From an uncultured Flaviramulus sp. (lineage in GTDB: Bacteria > Bacteroidota > Bacteroidia > Flavobacteriales > Flavobacteriaceae): a DNA stretch of 64,000 nt. Both the position numbers and the translations under genes were made by a program. Below are positions 25,736 to 34,922 of the stretch, one piece after another; positions within the stretch are counted from its first letter, which is position 1; each line of letters starts with the position of its first letter. The notes below the pieces were generated by a model. It did no database searches and was not told the DNA's origin. It saw only the letters and a list, made by a program, of their open reading frames with translations. Location of the stretch: the NCBI GenBank assembly GCA_947495125.1, contig CANLXL010000008.1, positions 124,001-188,000 of the forward strand. The letters run 5' to 3'.

Positions 25736-27514
25736 ATGAAGAATAAATTACTTTTTTTATTTCTGTTTACACTAGGTTTAAATGTTGAAGGGCAACTCAT
25801 ACCAGATATTAGACTGTCTGAATCCCACGATCCTGATACGATTTTAACTGAGGGAGAAGGTTGCTGGGATAATGCTACAAATACCTATCACGACAATGCA
25901 TTTTATAGGTTTTATAATTTGCAAAGATATGTTGATGATGGTATTCTCGGATCCGGTTCTTTTCTGCTCACCAAGCTTGAATTTGCTCAAGCCGCAGCGG
26001 CCGACAATACCGTGCTCTCATATTTTGTTGGCACCATTGATCATGATGACCTTTTTGATATAATAGTCGATGAAAATAACAATGATATCAGTGTTTATAC
26101 GAATTATGTTGATCTCAATAGTTTGACCATTTTGGGAAGTGGTAACTATACCTGTCAATCATCCGAAAATCAATCTTTGATTACCATACCAATAACACCC
26201 CTCCTTGTAGATACCAATAAGATTGTGTTTTATTCAATTCAGGTGGCTTCTGGTAATTTGGATACGCAATTCTTTTCTTTAGGAAAAAATTTGGCAGGAG
26301 AAAGCGGTCCCGGTTATTTTTATTCCGAAGGAGCGGATTGCGAATTGGACATGGGTGTACACTCTCAAAATTTTATGCGCTTCCTACCACCCTCAAATAG
26401 ACACTTTATTATGAATATATATGGGGTATCCAATTCAGCTGCAATCGGGCCACCATCCAACGATACCTGTGAAAATGCGCAAACCTTAACCGTAGGAACA
26501 TCTTTTGAGGATAACCCCATGGACTTCACAACACTTAATGCAACACAAGATGGGGGTGGATGTAATACGGGTAATGCGATTCCAGTGAGCAATGAGATAT
26601 GGTTAAAATGCACTGTACCTGCTAATGGCCATTTTGTTATTGAAACCGGGCCGGATACAGCTACAGGGGATACAAGCTTTGTTTCAGGAATGGATGCCTG
26701 GTCCGGATCTTGCGGTAGTTTAACATATTTAAATTGTGGATCGCAAAATTTTAGTACACATAACTTTTCATCCATTGTTATTAATGGTACGCCCGGTGAC
26801 ATTGTATATGTCAGGGTTTTTGGAAACTTTGTTGTTCCGTTTTCAGTATCGGCCTATAATCCGCCGGAACCAAATAACTTAACTTGTGAAACTGCGCAAC
26901 CCATAAGTATTGGTGCAACCTTTGAAGATGAAGATATTGAGAGCTCGTTTCTTTGGTCTGGCGGGCAAGAGCTTTGGTATCGTTTTGTAGCACCGGTTGA
27001 TGGTAATATTACCATTGAAACAGGTCCGGATTTAAAAGGAAATGTTTCAGCAAATACTTCCATAGCGGTTTGGTCCGGAATGTGTGAAGGGTTTAACCTA
27101 TCTCCTGTAGCTTCTGATCTGAATGGTGCCGGTAATTTTAATTTTTCCAAACTAGACCTAACAGGTTTGATAGCGGGAAATACTTATTTTCTAACCATAT
27201 CGGACTGGTTTGGTGCTTTGAGATCTCCATTTTCTGTGTCCGCTTACAATGCTACATTACATATTGATGAAGTTAATTTTGATAGTTTCAGCTATTATCC
27301 TAATCCTGCAAGTCATACGTTAACGCTTAATTCATTACAGGAAATCGATCAGATAATCGTGTATAATCTTTTAGGTCAGGAAATTTTAAATCTAAAACCG
27401 AAAAATAATAGTTCCATTAAAGAAGTGGATATTTCCAGTCTTAAGGACGGCATATATGTCTTTAAGTTATCAATAAATAATCAATATAATATGATTAGGA
27501 TTATCAAAAGATAA
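25736..27514 (+). CDS. Secreted protein with type IX secretion C-terminal sorting domain
   Basis: A 592-residue exported protein: signal peptide (about 1-19); an N-terminal domain of unknown type (about 20-220); two similar beta-sandwich repeats (about 240-375 and 380-505, each with NxxCExAQxxxxGxxFED and ending PFSVSAYN); and a C-terminal T9SS type A sorting domain (about 515-592, YYPNPASHTLTLNSLQEIDQ, then YNLLGQEI and KDGIYVFKL). It would be exported by Sec, then carried across the outer membrane and anchored or released by the T9SS. Cys-containing repeats of this type occur in Flavobacteriia adhesin-like proteins. The direct-repeat site upstream links it to the TPR/HTH regulator. Confidence 0.9.
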   Translation: MKNKLLFLFLFTLGLNVEGQLIPDIRLSESHDPDTILTEGEGCWDNATNTYHDNAFYRFYNLQRYVDDGILGSGSFLLTKLEFAQAAAADNTVLSYFVGTIDHDDLFDIIVDENNNDISVYTNYVDLNSLTILGSGNYTCQSSENQSLITIPITPLLVDTNKIVFYSIQVASGNLDTQFFSLGKNLAGESGPGYFYSEGADCELDMGVHSQNFMRFLPPSNRHFIMNIYGVSNSAAIGPPSNDTCENAQTLTVGTSFEDNPMDFTTLNATQDGGGCNTGNAIPVSNEIWLKCTVPANGHFVIETGPDTATGDTSFVSGMDAWSGSCGSLTYLNCGSQNFSTHNFSSIVINGTPGDIVYVRVFGNFVVPFSVSAYNPPEPNNLTCETAQPISIGATFEDEDIESSFLWSGGQELWYRFVAPVDGNITIETGPDLKGNVSANTSIAVWSGMCEGFNLSPVASDLNGAGNFNFSKLDLTGLIAGNTYFLTISDWFGALRSPFSVSAYNATLHIDEVNFDSFSYYPNPASHTLTLNSLQEIDQIIVYNLLGQEILNLKPKNNSSIKEVDISSLKDGIYVFKLSINNQYNMIRIIKR

Positions 27515-27573
27515 TACTGTATTAGGGCCTTACAATATTATCTGAAATAGCTTTAAGCATAGGTTGGATAGCA

Positions 27574-27601
27574 AAAAACCACATCTCATGATGTGGTTTT
27601 T
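27574..27601. terminator. Bidirectional terminator
   Basis: Perfect 12-base stem AAAAACCACATC / GATGTGGTTTTT with a 4-base loop, T-runs on both strands, between the convergent genes ending at 27514 (plus) and 27624 (minus). Confidence 0.9.
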
Positions 27602-27623
27602 ATTCTCAAAATAGCCTTAAATA

Positions 27624-30167
27624 TTAACGCTTTAAAGGTTTGTCTTTATTCATTTCGGTGATATCTACACTTGTTGCTTCCTTGCCTAAAAAGTGTTTGC
27701 TAAAATGATCTGCTCTTAACCAAAAGGAATATTCGGTCATATTTCCAAAACCATGACGCTGTCCTGGCATGAGCATAAAATCAAAGCGCTTGTTGGCTTT
27801 TATCAAGGCATTAGCCATTCTTATGGTGCCTCCCGGGTGAACATTGTTATCGATATCTCCGGTGATCAACATTAACTTCCCTTTTAAGTTTTTAGCTAGG
27901 GATTGATTTTTATCAATGGCATATTTATACTTGATATTGCCGTCGGCATCTTTTTCTTCCTCGATTCCATGATGGGTTTCGCTCCACCAGCTATTATAGA
28001 TGGAATTATCGTGATTTCCGGCAGAAGACACAGCCGCTTTAAAGAAATCGGGATACACCAACATCGCAGCAGTAGACATGAAGCCACCGCCCGAGTGTCC
28101 GTAAATCCCAACTTTGTCGATATCAATGTAAGGGTGTTGATCTGCGAGCTGTTCCGCAACATATTTTTTGTCGGCCAAACCATAATCTCTCAGGTTACCA
28201 TAGCCATAATTATGATACCATTTCGAACGGTCCGGATGCCCTCCTCGGTTACCCAAAGTCACCACAATAAACCCAACCTGCGCCATGCGATCCAATCGAT
28301 CCATTCTTACAGAAAAGGATTTATTTACCGCTTCAGTTTGAGGTCCCGGATATACATATTCTAATAGGGGGTAGGATTTTGTTTCGTCAAAATCGAAGGG
28401 TTTGTACATCACCCCGTAGATGTCCGTAATACCATCATCGGCTTTCATTTTAAAAGGTTCGGGGAATTTATATCCGGTAGCCATGAGTTGCGATAGATCA
28501 GCCTCTTCGAGGCTCATAACAACCGCTCCCGAGTTATTACGTAATTCCGATTTTGGCACCGTATTAACTCTGGAATAATTACTAACAAAGTATTTATTAG
28601 AATCAGACATGCTCGTGATGGTGTTATAATCACCAGGGTTAAGATTTTTTAAACCGGTTCCATTCAGATTGATCCGGAATATATGTTCATAGTAAGGGTC
28701 TTGGTTATTTGTTACACCATGAGCTTTAAAATATAGAATACGTTCCTTTTCATCAAGATTCGTAAATCCTTCTACATGATATTCGCCTTGTGTAATCTGA
28801 CGTTTTAAGTTGCCTTCATTATCGTAAAGATAAAAGTGGGCCCAGCCATCGCGTTCAGACCAATGTAGAATCTCTTGTTCATTGTTAAAAAGTACTAATG
28901 GCCTAACTTCAACATAGGTGTTTAGTTCTTCCTTGATAAGCGTTTTTACGTCCCCAGTATTAATGTCTGCGACACAAATATGGATTCTTTTGCGATCCCT
29001 GCTTCTGGTGTTGAAGTATATTTTTCCCTTTTTGGAAAGCAGTAATGTTGGCTGAAATTCATCAGAAAAACTAGATTTTTTTCGCGGCGCTCTATACACT
29101 GAAATATCTTGCTGAACTGCAGTATCCAGCTTCACTTTATTGATCTCTTTGGATGGAATATCAAAAATCAGGAGCTCCCTTTTATAATATTCCTGCTCAC
29201 CGGCCATATGGTATTTGTAGGTTTCTAAAGTGGGACGCTTTTTTGAAACGGAGTTGATTACCCATAAATCTTTAATATGTCTGGAGTCTGTTTTTTGAAA
29301 TACAAACTTCTTGGAATCGTGAGACCAAATACCCGAAACATATTTACGATCGTCTTTTTTCTCTTCTTTAGTCTCGTTGTTTTCACCTCTGCTTCCGTCG
29401 CCGTAACCAAAATGTTCCACACCATCTTTTGTCCATTGGTTTTCTACAATGGTTGTGTCTTTTTCATCTTTTACAGCCTTTAAAAAGTTCTCTTTATCCA
29501 TCCAATATACATTGAAGTTTTTAGAGAATAAAACAATAGTGCTATCAGGAGCTATGTTCGCCCACTTTTTCCACTTTTTATCTTCTTCCTTTTTATTGTC
29601 TACTACCGTTAAACCATTGCCACCAAGTTTATATTCAAAATGATAAACTTTGTTTTCCATTTTAGGTTTATTCTTTTTTTCTTTTTTAACCGTTGTGGAA
29701 TCTGTTTTAGTTGTAGTACTATCCGTTTTAGTTTCCTCTTTTTCCTCATCAATAACTTCAACCTTTTCTTTAGAGGTTACTCTGAATCTAATAGCCGTTT
29801 CATTTTTAACAAACTTAAAGTTAAAACGAGGTAGGTGTTTAGCATCATAAGGGTCTTTAGTTATTTCAGACAACCATTTGGCCATTTTCGCATTGTCAAA
29901 TAACTTTTTTCTGGTGCGTCTATCGGTATCAACGATATAATAATTAGAGCCTTCTGTGGTTTTGTATTGATACCAAAAGCGATTTCCGTTTTTTAACCAG
30001 TTAGGCCTTACGGTTGTTGAATGCACCAGCTTGGCAATATTTTCAGGTGAAAACCTGGACGCCAACCGGTAGTTGGGGGTTGGTGTTTTATCAGTTTCAA
30101 TGTCTTGTGCAAATGAGGTGTAGGTCGTTAATAGGGTTAAAATGAAAAAGAAGGTAAGGTTCTTCAT
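27624..30167 (-). CDS. S9-family prolyl oligopeptidase / dipeptidyl peptidase
   Basis: An 847-residue exported serine peptidase: signal peptide (about 1-20), DPPIV-type beta-propeller (about 50-580) and C-terminal alpha/beta hydrolase domain. The triad is visible: S692 in GHSGGG, D773 in GDIDNNVHP and H805 in GQRHGF. It would release dipeptides or cleave after Pro in periplasmic peptides. The length exceeds the usual 700-750, partly because of a Lys/Glu/Thr-rich stretch at about 130-175 with repeated TKTDSTT units inserted in the propeller. Monocistronic; a terminator lies downstream at 27574. Confidence 0.92.
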   Translation of the reverse strand: MKNLTFFFILTLLTTYTSFAQDIETDKTPTPNYRLASRFSPENIAKLVHSTTVRPNWLKNGNRFWYQYKTTEGSNYYIVDTDRRTRKKLFDNAKMAKWLSEITKDPYDAKHLPRFNFKFVKNETAIRFRVTSKEKVEVIDEEKEETKTDSTTTKTDSTTVKKEKKNKPKMENKVYHFEYKLGGNGLTVVDNKKEEDKKWKKWANIAPDSTIVLFSKNFNVYWMDKENFLKAVKDEKDTTIVENQWTKDGVEHFGYGDGSRGENNETKEEKKDDRKYVSGIWSHDSKKFVFQKTDSRHIKDLWVINSVSKKRPTLETYKYHMAGEQEYYKRELLIFDIPSKEINKVKLDTAVQQDISVYRAPRKKSSFSDEFQPTLLLSKKGKIYFNTRSRDRKRIHICVADINTGDVKTLIKEELNTYVEVRPLVLFNNEQEILHWSERDGWAHFYLYDNEGNLKRQITQGEYHVEGFTNLDEKERILYFKAHGVTNNQDPYYEHIFRINLNGTGLKNLNPGDYNTITSMSDSNKYFVSNYSRVNTVPKSELRNNSGAVVMSLEEADLSQLMATGYKFPEPFKMKADDGITDIYGVMYKPFDFDETKSYPLLEYVYPGPQTEAVNKSFSVRMDRLDRMAQVGFIVVTLGNRGGHPDRSKWYHNYGYGNLRDYGLADKKYVAEQLADQHPYIDIDKVGIYGHSGGGFMSTAAMLVYPDFFKAAVSSAGNHDNSIYNSWWSETHHGIEEEKDADGNIKYKYAIDKNQSLAKNLKGKLMLITGDIDNNVHPGGTIRMANALIKANKRFDFMLMPGQRHGFGNMTEYSFWLRADHFSKHFLGKEATSVDITEMNKDKPLKR

Positions 30168-30322
30168 GGTTAGTTATTTAATGTAATTAAAGTGATTATA
30201 TCATATGCAAAAGACGTAGTTTTTGGGTAGTTCCCTTACGCACCGCATGTTAAAATTGTCATAAATTATAACATGTTTTAATAAAAATATTGAGGATAAT
30301 CCTGGTACTTTATCAAGTGTTT

Positions 30323-31114
30323 TTAGTAAAAAAGAGAAGTATTGCTTTTTATTGAAATGTTTTTGGGATTGATTTTTAAGAGATACCAGTCATCCACTTT
30401 TTGAACAATTCCGGATATTTCTGAAGGTTTCCCTATAAAGGGTAATATGGCTTTATGAATAGGATTTCCTTTTAAATCTGTAAGTAAATAATATGTGGAC
30501 ATGTTGTTATTATCGGTCGTCGCCAGTACTGGGGGTATGCCTCCAGAAATACAACGCACCGCACAACTGCGATGTATTTTACCTTTCCCCGGTTTCATAA
30601 CACCGAAGTAACATTTTGGATCGATGATCTCGCCTTTTAAGGTCATTTCACCGATGGTTTCTTTTTCAGGGATTTTGGTGTTTTTAGCATTCACCAGGGT
30701 CACTTTTTCATCATCCGTAATTTGAATTAGTGTTTTTCCATTATAATAAATAAGGTTTCCTTCGATGCTTATAGTTTTCCCATTCAGATTTTTTACGTCG
30801 TTTTGTAATTTTTCTAAAAAAGGATCGGCACTCGACTTTCCAAAGCCCAATAATAAGATATTTTTAAATGTGTTTTCAGCAACTTCAACACGTAGCATGG
30901 GATATGGACTTTCATGAAAGGTTCCTGTGATTTTGGTTTCGTTTAATAATTCAAAAGAAGAATTTTTAAAAGGTTTTTGCGAAAAACTAAATAATAAAGC
31001 AGCAATTATAATGAGAACGAAACTACCCATTGTAAATCGTTTTAAGGTTTGTTTCGTTTTTGCCCCCAAACTGCCTTCTATGTAAGGCACATAAAATTCA
31101 TCATTTTTTTTCAT
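30323..31114 (-). CDS. Membrane-anchored protein with conserved Cys motif, redox operon
   Basis: A 263-residue protein of unknown function with one membrane segment (about 30-45) and a periplasmic domain. The most striking part is KCYFGVMKPGKGKIHRSCAV with C168, C184 and C188 (CxxxC) followed by an RCISGGIPP stretch. This looks like a metal- or haem-binding site, but I recognise no named family. It is the last gene of the minus-strand operon containing three Rieske fusions, separated from the preceding gene by 109 bases that hold a palindrome at 31139-31154. A role in electron transfer or cofactor handling is inference. Confidence 0.75.
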   Translation of the reverse strand: MKKNDEFYVPYIEGSLGAKTKQTLKRFTMGSFVLIIIAALLFSFSQKPFKNSSFELLNETKITGTFHESPYPMLRVEVAENTFKNILLLGFGKSSADPFLEKLQNDVKNLNGKTISIEGNLIYYNGKTLIQITDDEKVTLVNAKNTKIPEKETIGEMTLKGEIIDPKCYFGVMKPGKGKIHRSCAVRCISGGIPPVLATTDNNNMSTYYLLTDLKGNPIHKAILPFIGKPSEISGIVQKVDDWYLLKINPKNISIKSNTSLFY

Positions 31115-31138
31115 CTTATAGTATCTATTGTTTTTTAT

Positions 31139-31154
31139 CCCGATAGCTATCGGG
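31139..31154. repeat. CCCGATAGCTATCGGG palindrome, copy 1
   Basis: A perfect 16-base palindrome. Two identical copies occur at 52668-52683 and 53482-53497 inside attC-like elements. Here it stands alone between two operon genes. Confidence 0.7.
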
Positions 31155-31223
31155 AGTCAGATGCGATTCGCATAGTAAATATTCTTATGGGTATTAAGTT
31201 TTTAGTTATGCTCATTTCATCTC

Positions 31224-32252
31224 TTAATAATTGCAAGGTTCAACTTCGGTACCTTCGTTAAAGGCATCAGGGTTTATATAAATCATTTCACCTTGGAGTT
31301 TCAAGGCGTAGGTGGCCACTTTTTCAGTGAACGGAGGAGGTGATTGCCCGTTTCCCGGTAAATATTGATAACCATGCCACGGACAGGTAATACAACCATC
31401 AATGATCTTGCCTTCTCCTAATGGACCGCCTTGATGTTTACATACATTGTGAATGGCTGATAATTTACCATCATATTTAAAAATAGCAACACGTTCATTT
31501 TCAACAGTGAAAATTTTCGCCCGGTCTTCTTCAATTTCAGAAATATCACAAACTTTTAGCCAGCCTTCTTTTTCTTCAGCTTTAGCGGCATCAATTTTAC
31601 CTTCTTTAAAGGCCGTAATAAGATGAAGACTAACGACTATTACAAATCCGATAACCAGAATGCCAATGGTAAATACCGATGTTTCTTGCTGAAAAGCACC
31701 TAGAAATACATGAGCTATTATTAGCGCATAGGCAACATAAACCAACATATGCAGGCGTTTCCATACTTTAGCTGAAAGATTGCCAAGGAAAAAGTCATGA
31801 CTTGTAGAGGCCATTACAAATAAGATGAGTAATGCTAAAAATCCTAAAACCTGAAACGGGAAATTCGTTAACGAGGCGTAGTCCATATTAGACGTAAACA
31901 CTGAATAAATAGGATTAACGTCCCCCAGCGCATGAAATTGAAATATGGAAAAGCCGCCATGGATTAAAGCTGCGATAAACATGCTTACGCCCAGATGTCT
32001 TCTGTTATATAAAATGGGTAAAAAATTTGAATTTAATCGCGCTAACGGACCAATAACTAAGATGATATGAAGCATGATGATGGCTAAGGATCCAAATGCC
32101 CTTATCACTAAGGTCTCAATACTCGTTTCAGCATTAAAAACTAAAGTAATTACAGCAAACAATATGATATAAAGTAGCATGCTGAACGCTATGATTTTGT
32201 CATAGGTTTTCTTGTGCTTGTTCCAGAGTACTAATTGATAATCTAATCCCAT
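31224..32252 (-). CDS. Ferric reductase-like membrane domain fused to Rieske [2Fe-2S]
   Basis: A 342-residue protein. The first 215 residues form about six membrane helices with histidines H62, H98, H168 and H181, spaced as in ferric-reductase-like haem b domains. After a short linker the C-terminal 110 residues are a Rieske-type ferredoxin with CKH (C271, H273) and CPWHGY (C290, H293). The protein could pass electrons between haem b in the membrane and the [2Fe-2S] cluster on the cytoplasmic side. It overlaps the stop of the upstream gene by one base, so translation is coupled. Partner and substrate unknown. Confidence 0.85.
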   Translation of the reverse strand: MGLDYQLVLWNKHKKTYDKIIAFSMLLYIILFAVITLVFNAETSIETLVIRAFGSLAIIMLHIILVIGPLARLNSNFLPILYNRRHLGVSMFIAALIHGGFSIFQFHALGDVNPIYSVFTSNMDYASLTNFPFQVLGFLALLILFVMASTSHDFFLGNLSAKVWKRLHMLVYVAYALIIAHVFLGAFQQETSVFTIGILVIGFVIVVSLHLITAFKEGKIDAAKAEEKEGWLKVCDISEIEEDRAKIFTVENERVAIFKYDGKLSAIHNVCKHQGGPLGEGKIIDGCITCPWHGYQYLPGNGQSPPPFTEKVATYALKLQGEMIYINPDAFNEGTEVEPCNY

Positions 32253-32659
32253 TAAAATGTGAGTTTGGTAATTTCACTTTCTTTAAGAGCATCATAAATA
32301 ATGATTCCGCTAATTGGTTTCTCTATTTCAAAATGATGAACAATCATAGAGTTGGTTAATTGCCCAAGAAACCGCCCTTGTGATCCGTCTTTATTTAACT
32401 CATAAACTAGTGAAGATGGGTGCTTTAAGGGAGATTTCAGATTGACTGATATCGTCTGATACTTGGTAAGAATTAACCATGCAACATCGTTTTCGACACC
32501 TTTGACAACGGCACTATTGCGGGGTATACCTGTTTTTGTTTGAGTGTTTTTTGCAGGAAATTGTAAATCTTTAATAGCAAAAGCCATTACCGTAGGAATA
32601 ACTATTGTTAATGCCAACCAAATATATTTATGTGCTTTCCGTAATCCTGAAGTCATCAT
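32252..32659 (-). CDS. Small membrane-anchored protein of the redox operon
   Basis: A 135-residue protein with one N-terminal membrane segment (about 12-28, YIWLALTIVIPTVMAFAI) and a beta-rich domain. No family is recognised. One-base overlaps with both neighbours (32252 and 32659) show strict operon membership, so it likely forms a complex with the Rieske/haem membrane protein encoded next (inference). Confidence 0.75.
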   Translation of the reverse strand: MMTSGLRKAHKYIWLALTIVIPTVMAFAIKDLQFPAKNTQTKTGIPRNSAVVKGVENDVAWLILTKYQTISVNLKSPLKHPSSLVYELNKDGSQGRFLGQLTNSMIVHHFEIEKPISGIIIYDALKESEITKLTF

Positions 32660-32871
32660 TAAGTCGTTTTAGGTTTAAACAATTTTCTTATAAGAAAAGG
32701 CCAGGTGGCTGCGACTCCGGGGAATAATAGAAAGCGAACGCGCTTTTTAGTGTCTTGCATCAAAGGGTCTATTTTAGCAGCGCCCTTGAAAAGAAAGTAT
32801 AATCCAAATAGTAGCCCTATTAAAACATATGTACCTAAAGCGATTAAAAAAATTGTGATGATTATTTCCAT
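32659..32871 (-). CDS. Small membrane protein of the redox operon
   Basis: About 70 residues from the ATG at 32871; the frame extends to 32919, but the upstream 16 codons (RYEKMVSRSKILRIN) precede a natural membrane start MEIIITIFLIALGTYVLIG. One strong membrane helix is followed by a second hydrophobic stretch (FLLFPGVAATWPFLI). It ends one base into the next gene. It resembles small subunits found in respiratory complexes only in size and topology. Confidence 0.65.
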   Translation of the reverse strand: MEIIITIFLIALGTYVLIGLLFGLYFLFKGAAKIDPLMQDTKKRVRFLLFPGVAATWPFLIRKLFKPKTT

Positions 32872-32972
32872 ATTTATTCGTAATATTTTACTTCTCGATA
32901 CCATTTTTTCGTACCTCAAAAATCACTCGAAGTAACGTGTATTGTTGGCTTATCTTTTTGTCGTATCGAGAC

Positions 32973-34922
32973 CTATATCAAATTAACATCGGTCATTATT
33001 TCTAAAACACCGGCATTGGGTTGGGTGTATAACTCTTGCATGGCGTTTTCTAAATCCTCTTGTCTTTCAACACGTTTTCCCCAGGCTCCGCAAGATCGCG
33101 CGAATTCGGCAAAATTTGGATTAGACAATGTTGTTTTCCACACATCAAATTCACCCGCCCGTTGTTCTTTAGAGATTTTACCTAGTTCATGATTATTTAA
33201 TATAATCAATTTCACAGGCATATTGTATTTTACAAGTGTGGTGATTTCTGCAAGATACTGACAAATACCGCCATCACCGGCAACCGCGATTACAGGACGC
33301 GAATTACCAACTGCCGCCCAGGCACCTATAGCAGCAGGCAATGCAAAACCAATAGAACCTAAATACCCGGACATTAAAAAATCTTGATTTGTAGGTTCGA
33401 AATAGCGTCCAAAAGAATAGGCGTTATTACCAACATCGACGCACATCACAGCGTTTTCAGGTGTGAGCTTATTCATGGTTTCGAAAACAGCAATGGAGCT
33501 CATACCAGCATCTGAGGTTTCTAATAAACGTTTTTGCTTTTCAGCTTTCCAGATATCCCAACGTTCAGCAATTTCTCCGCGTTGGTCTTCAGTGTTTATT
33601 TGTCCGTTTAATTCGGAATTAAAGATGCCTAATGTTCTCGATATTTCTCCCCAAACGGCAACTTCAACTTGATGGAACTTGCTTAAAGCTAAAGGGTCGA
33701 AATCGATTTGAATAATGGGTTTTTTAGGGGTAATCCCGGTATGATTTGAAAATGAAGCTCCAAACACAATGAGTAAGTCAGCCTCATTCATAAACCAAGA
33801 TGCAATGGGGGTGCCACTTCGGCCTAAAACACCACCTCCTAATGGGTGGTTATCGGGAATTAAGCCTTTACCTTTAAATGTCGTCACGACGGCGGCATTC
33901 ATACTTTCAGCAAATGCAACTACGGCCTTTTTATGAGCTCGCGCACCATGTCCCATGATTATAACCGGGCGTTTTGCTTTTTTGATGAGGTTGACAGCGT
34001 CATTTACGGCTTCAATAGGGGGTGCAATCTCTAAAGAGGTTATCCTATTTTTTGGACCTTTAGCTTTGGTATGCGGGTTTACTTTTTTCTCCTGGACTTC
34101 GTCCGGAAAGGTTAAATGTGAAACATCACGTTTTAAAATAGCATGCTTTACTGCTAAGGACATAAGCTCAGCATGACGACTGTCACTTTGTACACGTTGA
34201 TTAAATTCTGCAACCGTATTAAATCCTTGTACCAAATCGACTTCCTGAAAATTCCCTGTGCCTACAACCTGAGTTTTTACCTGACCTGTTAGCGCTAATA
34301 TTGGTGCACGATCTACTTTTGCATCCCAAAGACCGGTATACATATTTGTGGCTCCGGGGCCGGCTATAGAAAAACATGCGGCGGGTTTTCCGGTTAATTT
34401 TCCATAGGCCGAAGCGGCAAAAGCAGCGGCACCCTCATGTCGAATGCCATAGAAATTAAGGCCTCCTTTTTCTTCTTGACGACGCATAGCATCTGCAAAA
34501 CCGAGGTTGGAATGTCCAACCATTCCAAACACTTTATTTACACCCCAATTCACCATAGTTTCAACCATAATATCCGATACCGTAGCTTCATGAGGAGCTT
34601 CTTCTTCAACGCCAACATAAATAGCATCGCCTTCTTCTTTTACCGGAAAGGTATCAATACCATCATCATAACCTCCGGGTGGTTTTCCTGAGCAAGGATC
34701 GAAATCCCAACCATGCCATGGGCACCTTAATAGCCCATTTTCTATAGACCCTTCTCCTAAAGGACCGCCTTGATGTGGACAACGATTATCTAAAGCAGAA
34801 AACTTGCCTTTGTAATGGGTTAAGCAAATCCCTTTGTGGGCCGCTGTAACCGTTTTTACTCGCCCTTCGGGTAAGTCTTTTTTATGACTTAATACTTTAT
34901 GCCAAACGACTTTTTTTTCCAT
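32973..34922 (-). CDS. Rieske-domain fusion to a thiamine-pyrophosphate enzyme
   Basis: A 649-residue cytoplasmic protein. Residues 1-105 form a Rieske [2Fe-2S] domain (C48, H50 in CPHQGG; C67, H70 in CPWHGW). The rest is a complete TPP-dependent enzyme of the acetolactate synthase/pyruvate oxidase type: a pyrimidine domain with the activating Glu in IRHEGAAAFAASAYG, a central domain, and a PP domain with GDGG (549-552) and the paired NN (576-577). It could couple decarboxylation of a 2-oxoacid to electron transfer through the cluster (inference). The start overlaps the antiporter gene's stop by one base. The substrate cannot be read from the sequence. Confidence 0.9.
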   Translation of the reverse strand: MEKKVVWHKVLSHKKDLPEGRVKTVTAAHKGICLTHYKGKFSALDNRCPHQGGPLGEGSIENGLLRCPWHGWDFDPCSGKPPGGYDDGIDTFPVKEEGDAIYVGVEEEAPHEATVSDIMVETMVNWGVNKVFGMVGHSNLGFADAMRRQEEKGGLNFYGIRHEGAAAFAASAYGKLTGKPAACFSIAGPGATNMYTGLWDAKVDRAPILALTGQVKTQVVGTGNFQEVDLVQGFNTVAEFNQRVQSDSRHAELMSLAVKHAILKRDVSHLTFPDEVQEKKVNPHTKAKGPKNRITSLEIAPPIEAVNDAVNLIKKAKRPVIIMGHGARAHKKAVVAFAESMNAAVVTTFKGKGLIPDNHPLGGGVLGRSGTPIASWFMNEADLLIVFGASFSNHTGITPKKPIIQIDFDPLALSKFHQVEVAVWGEISRTLGIFNSELNGQINTEDQRGEIAERWDIWKAEKQKRLLETSDAGMSSIAVFETMNKLTPENAVMCVDVGNNAYSFGRYFEPTNQDFLMSGYLGSIGFALPAAIGAWAAVGNSRPVIAVAGDGGICQYLAEITTLVKYNMPVKLIILNNHELGKISKEQRAGEFDVWKTTLSNPNFAEFARSCGAWGKRVERQEDLENAMQELYTQPNAGVLEIMTDVNLI

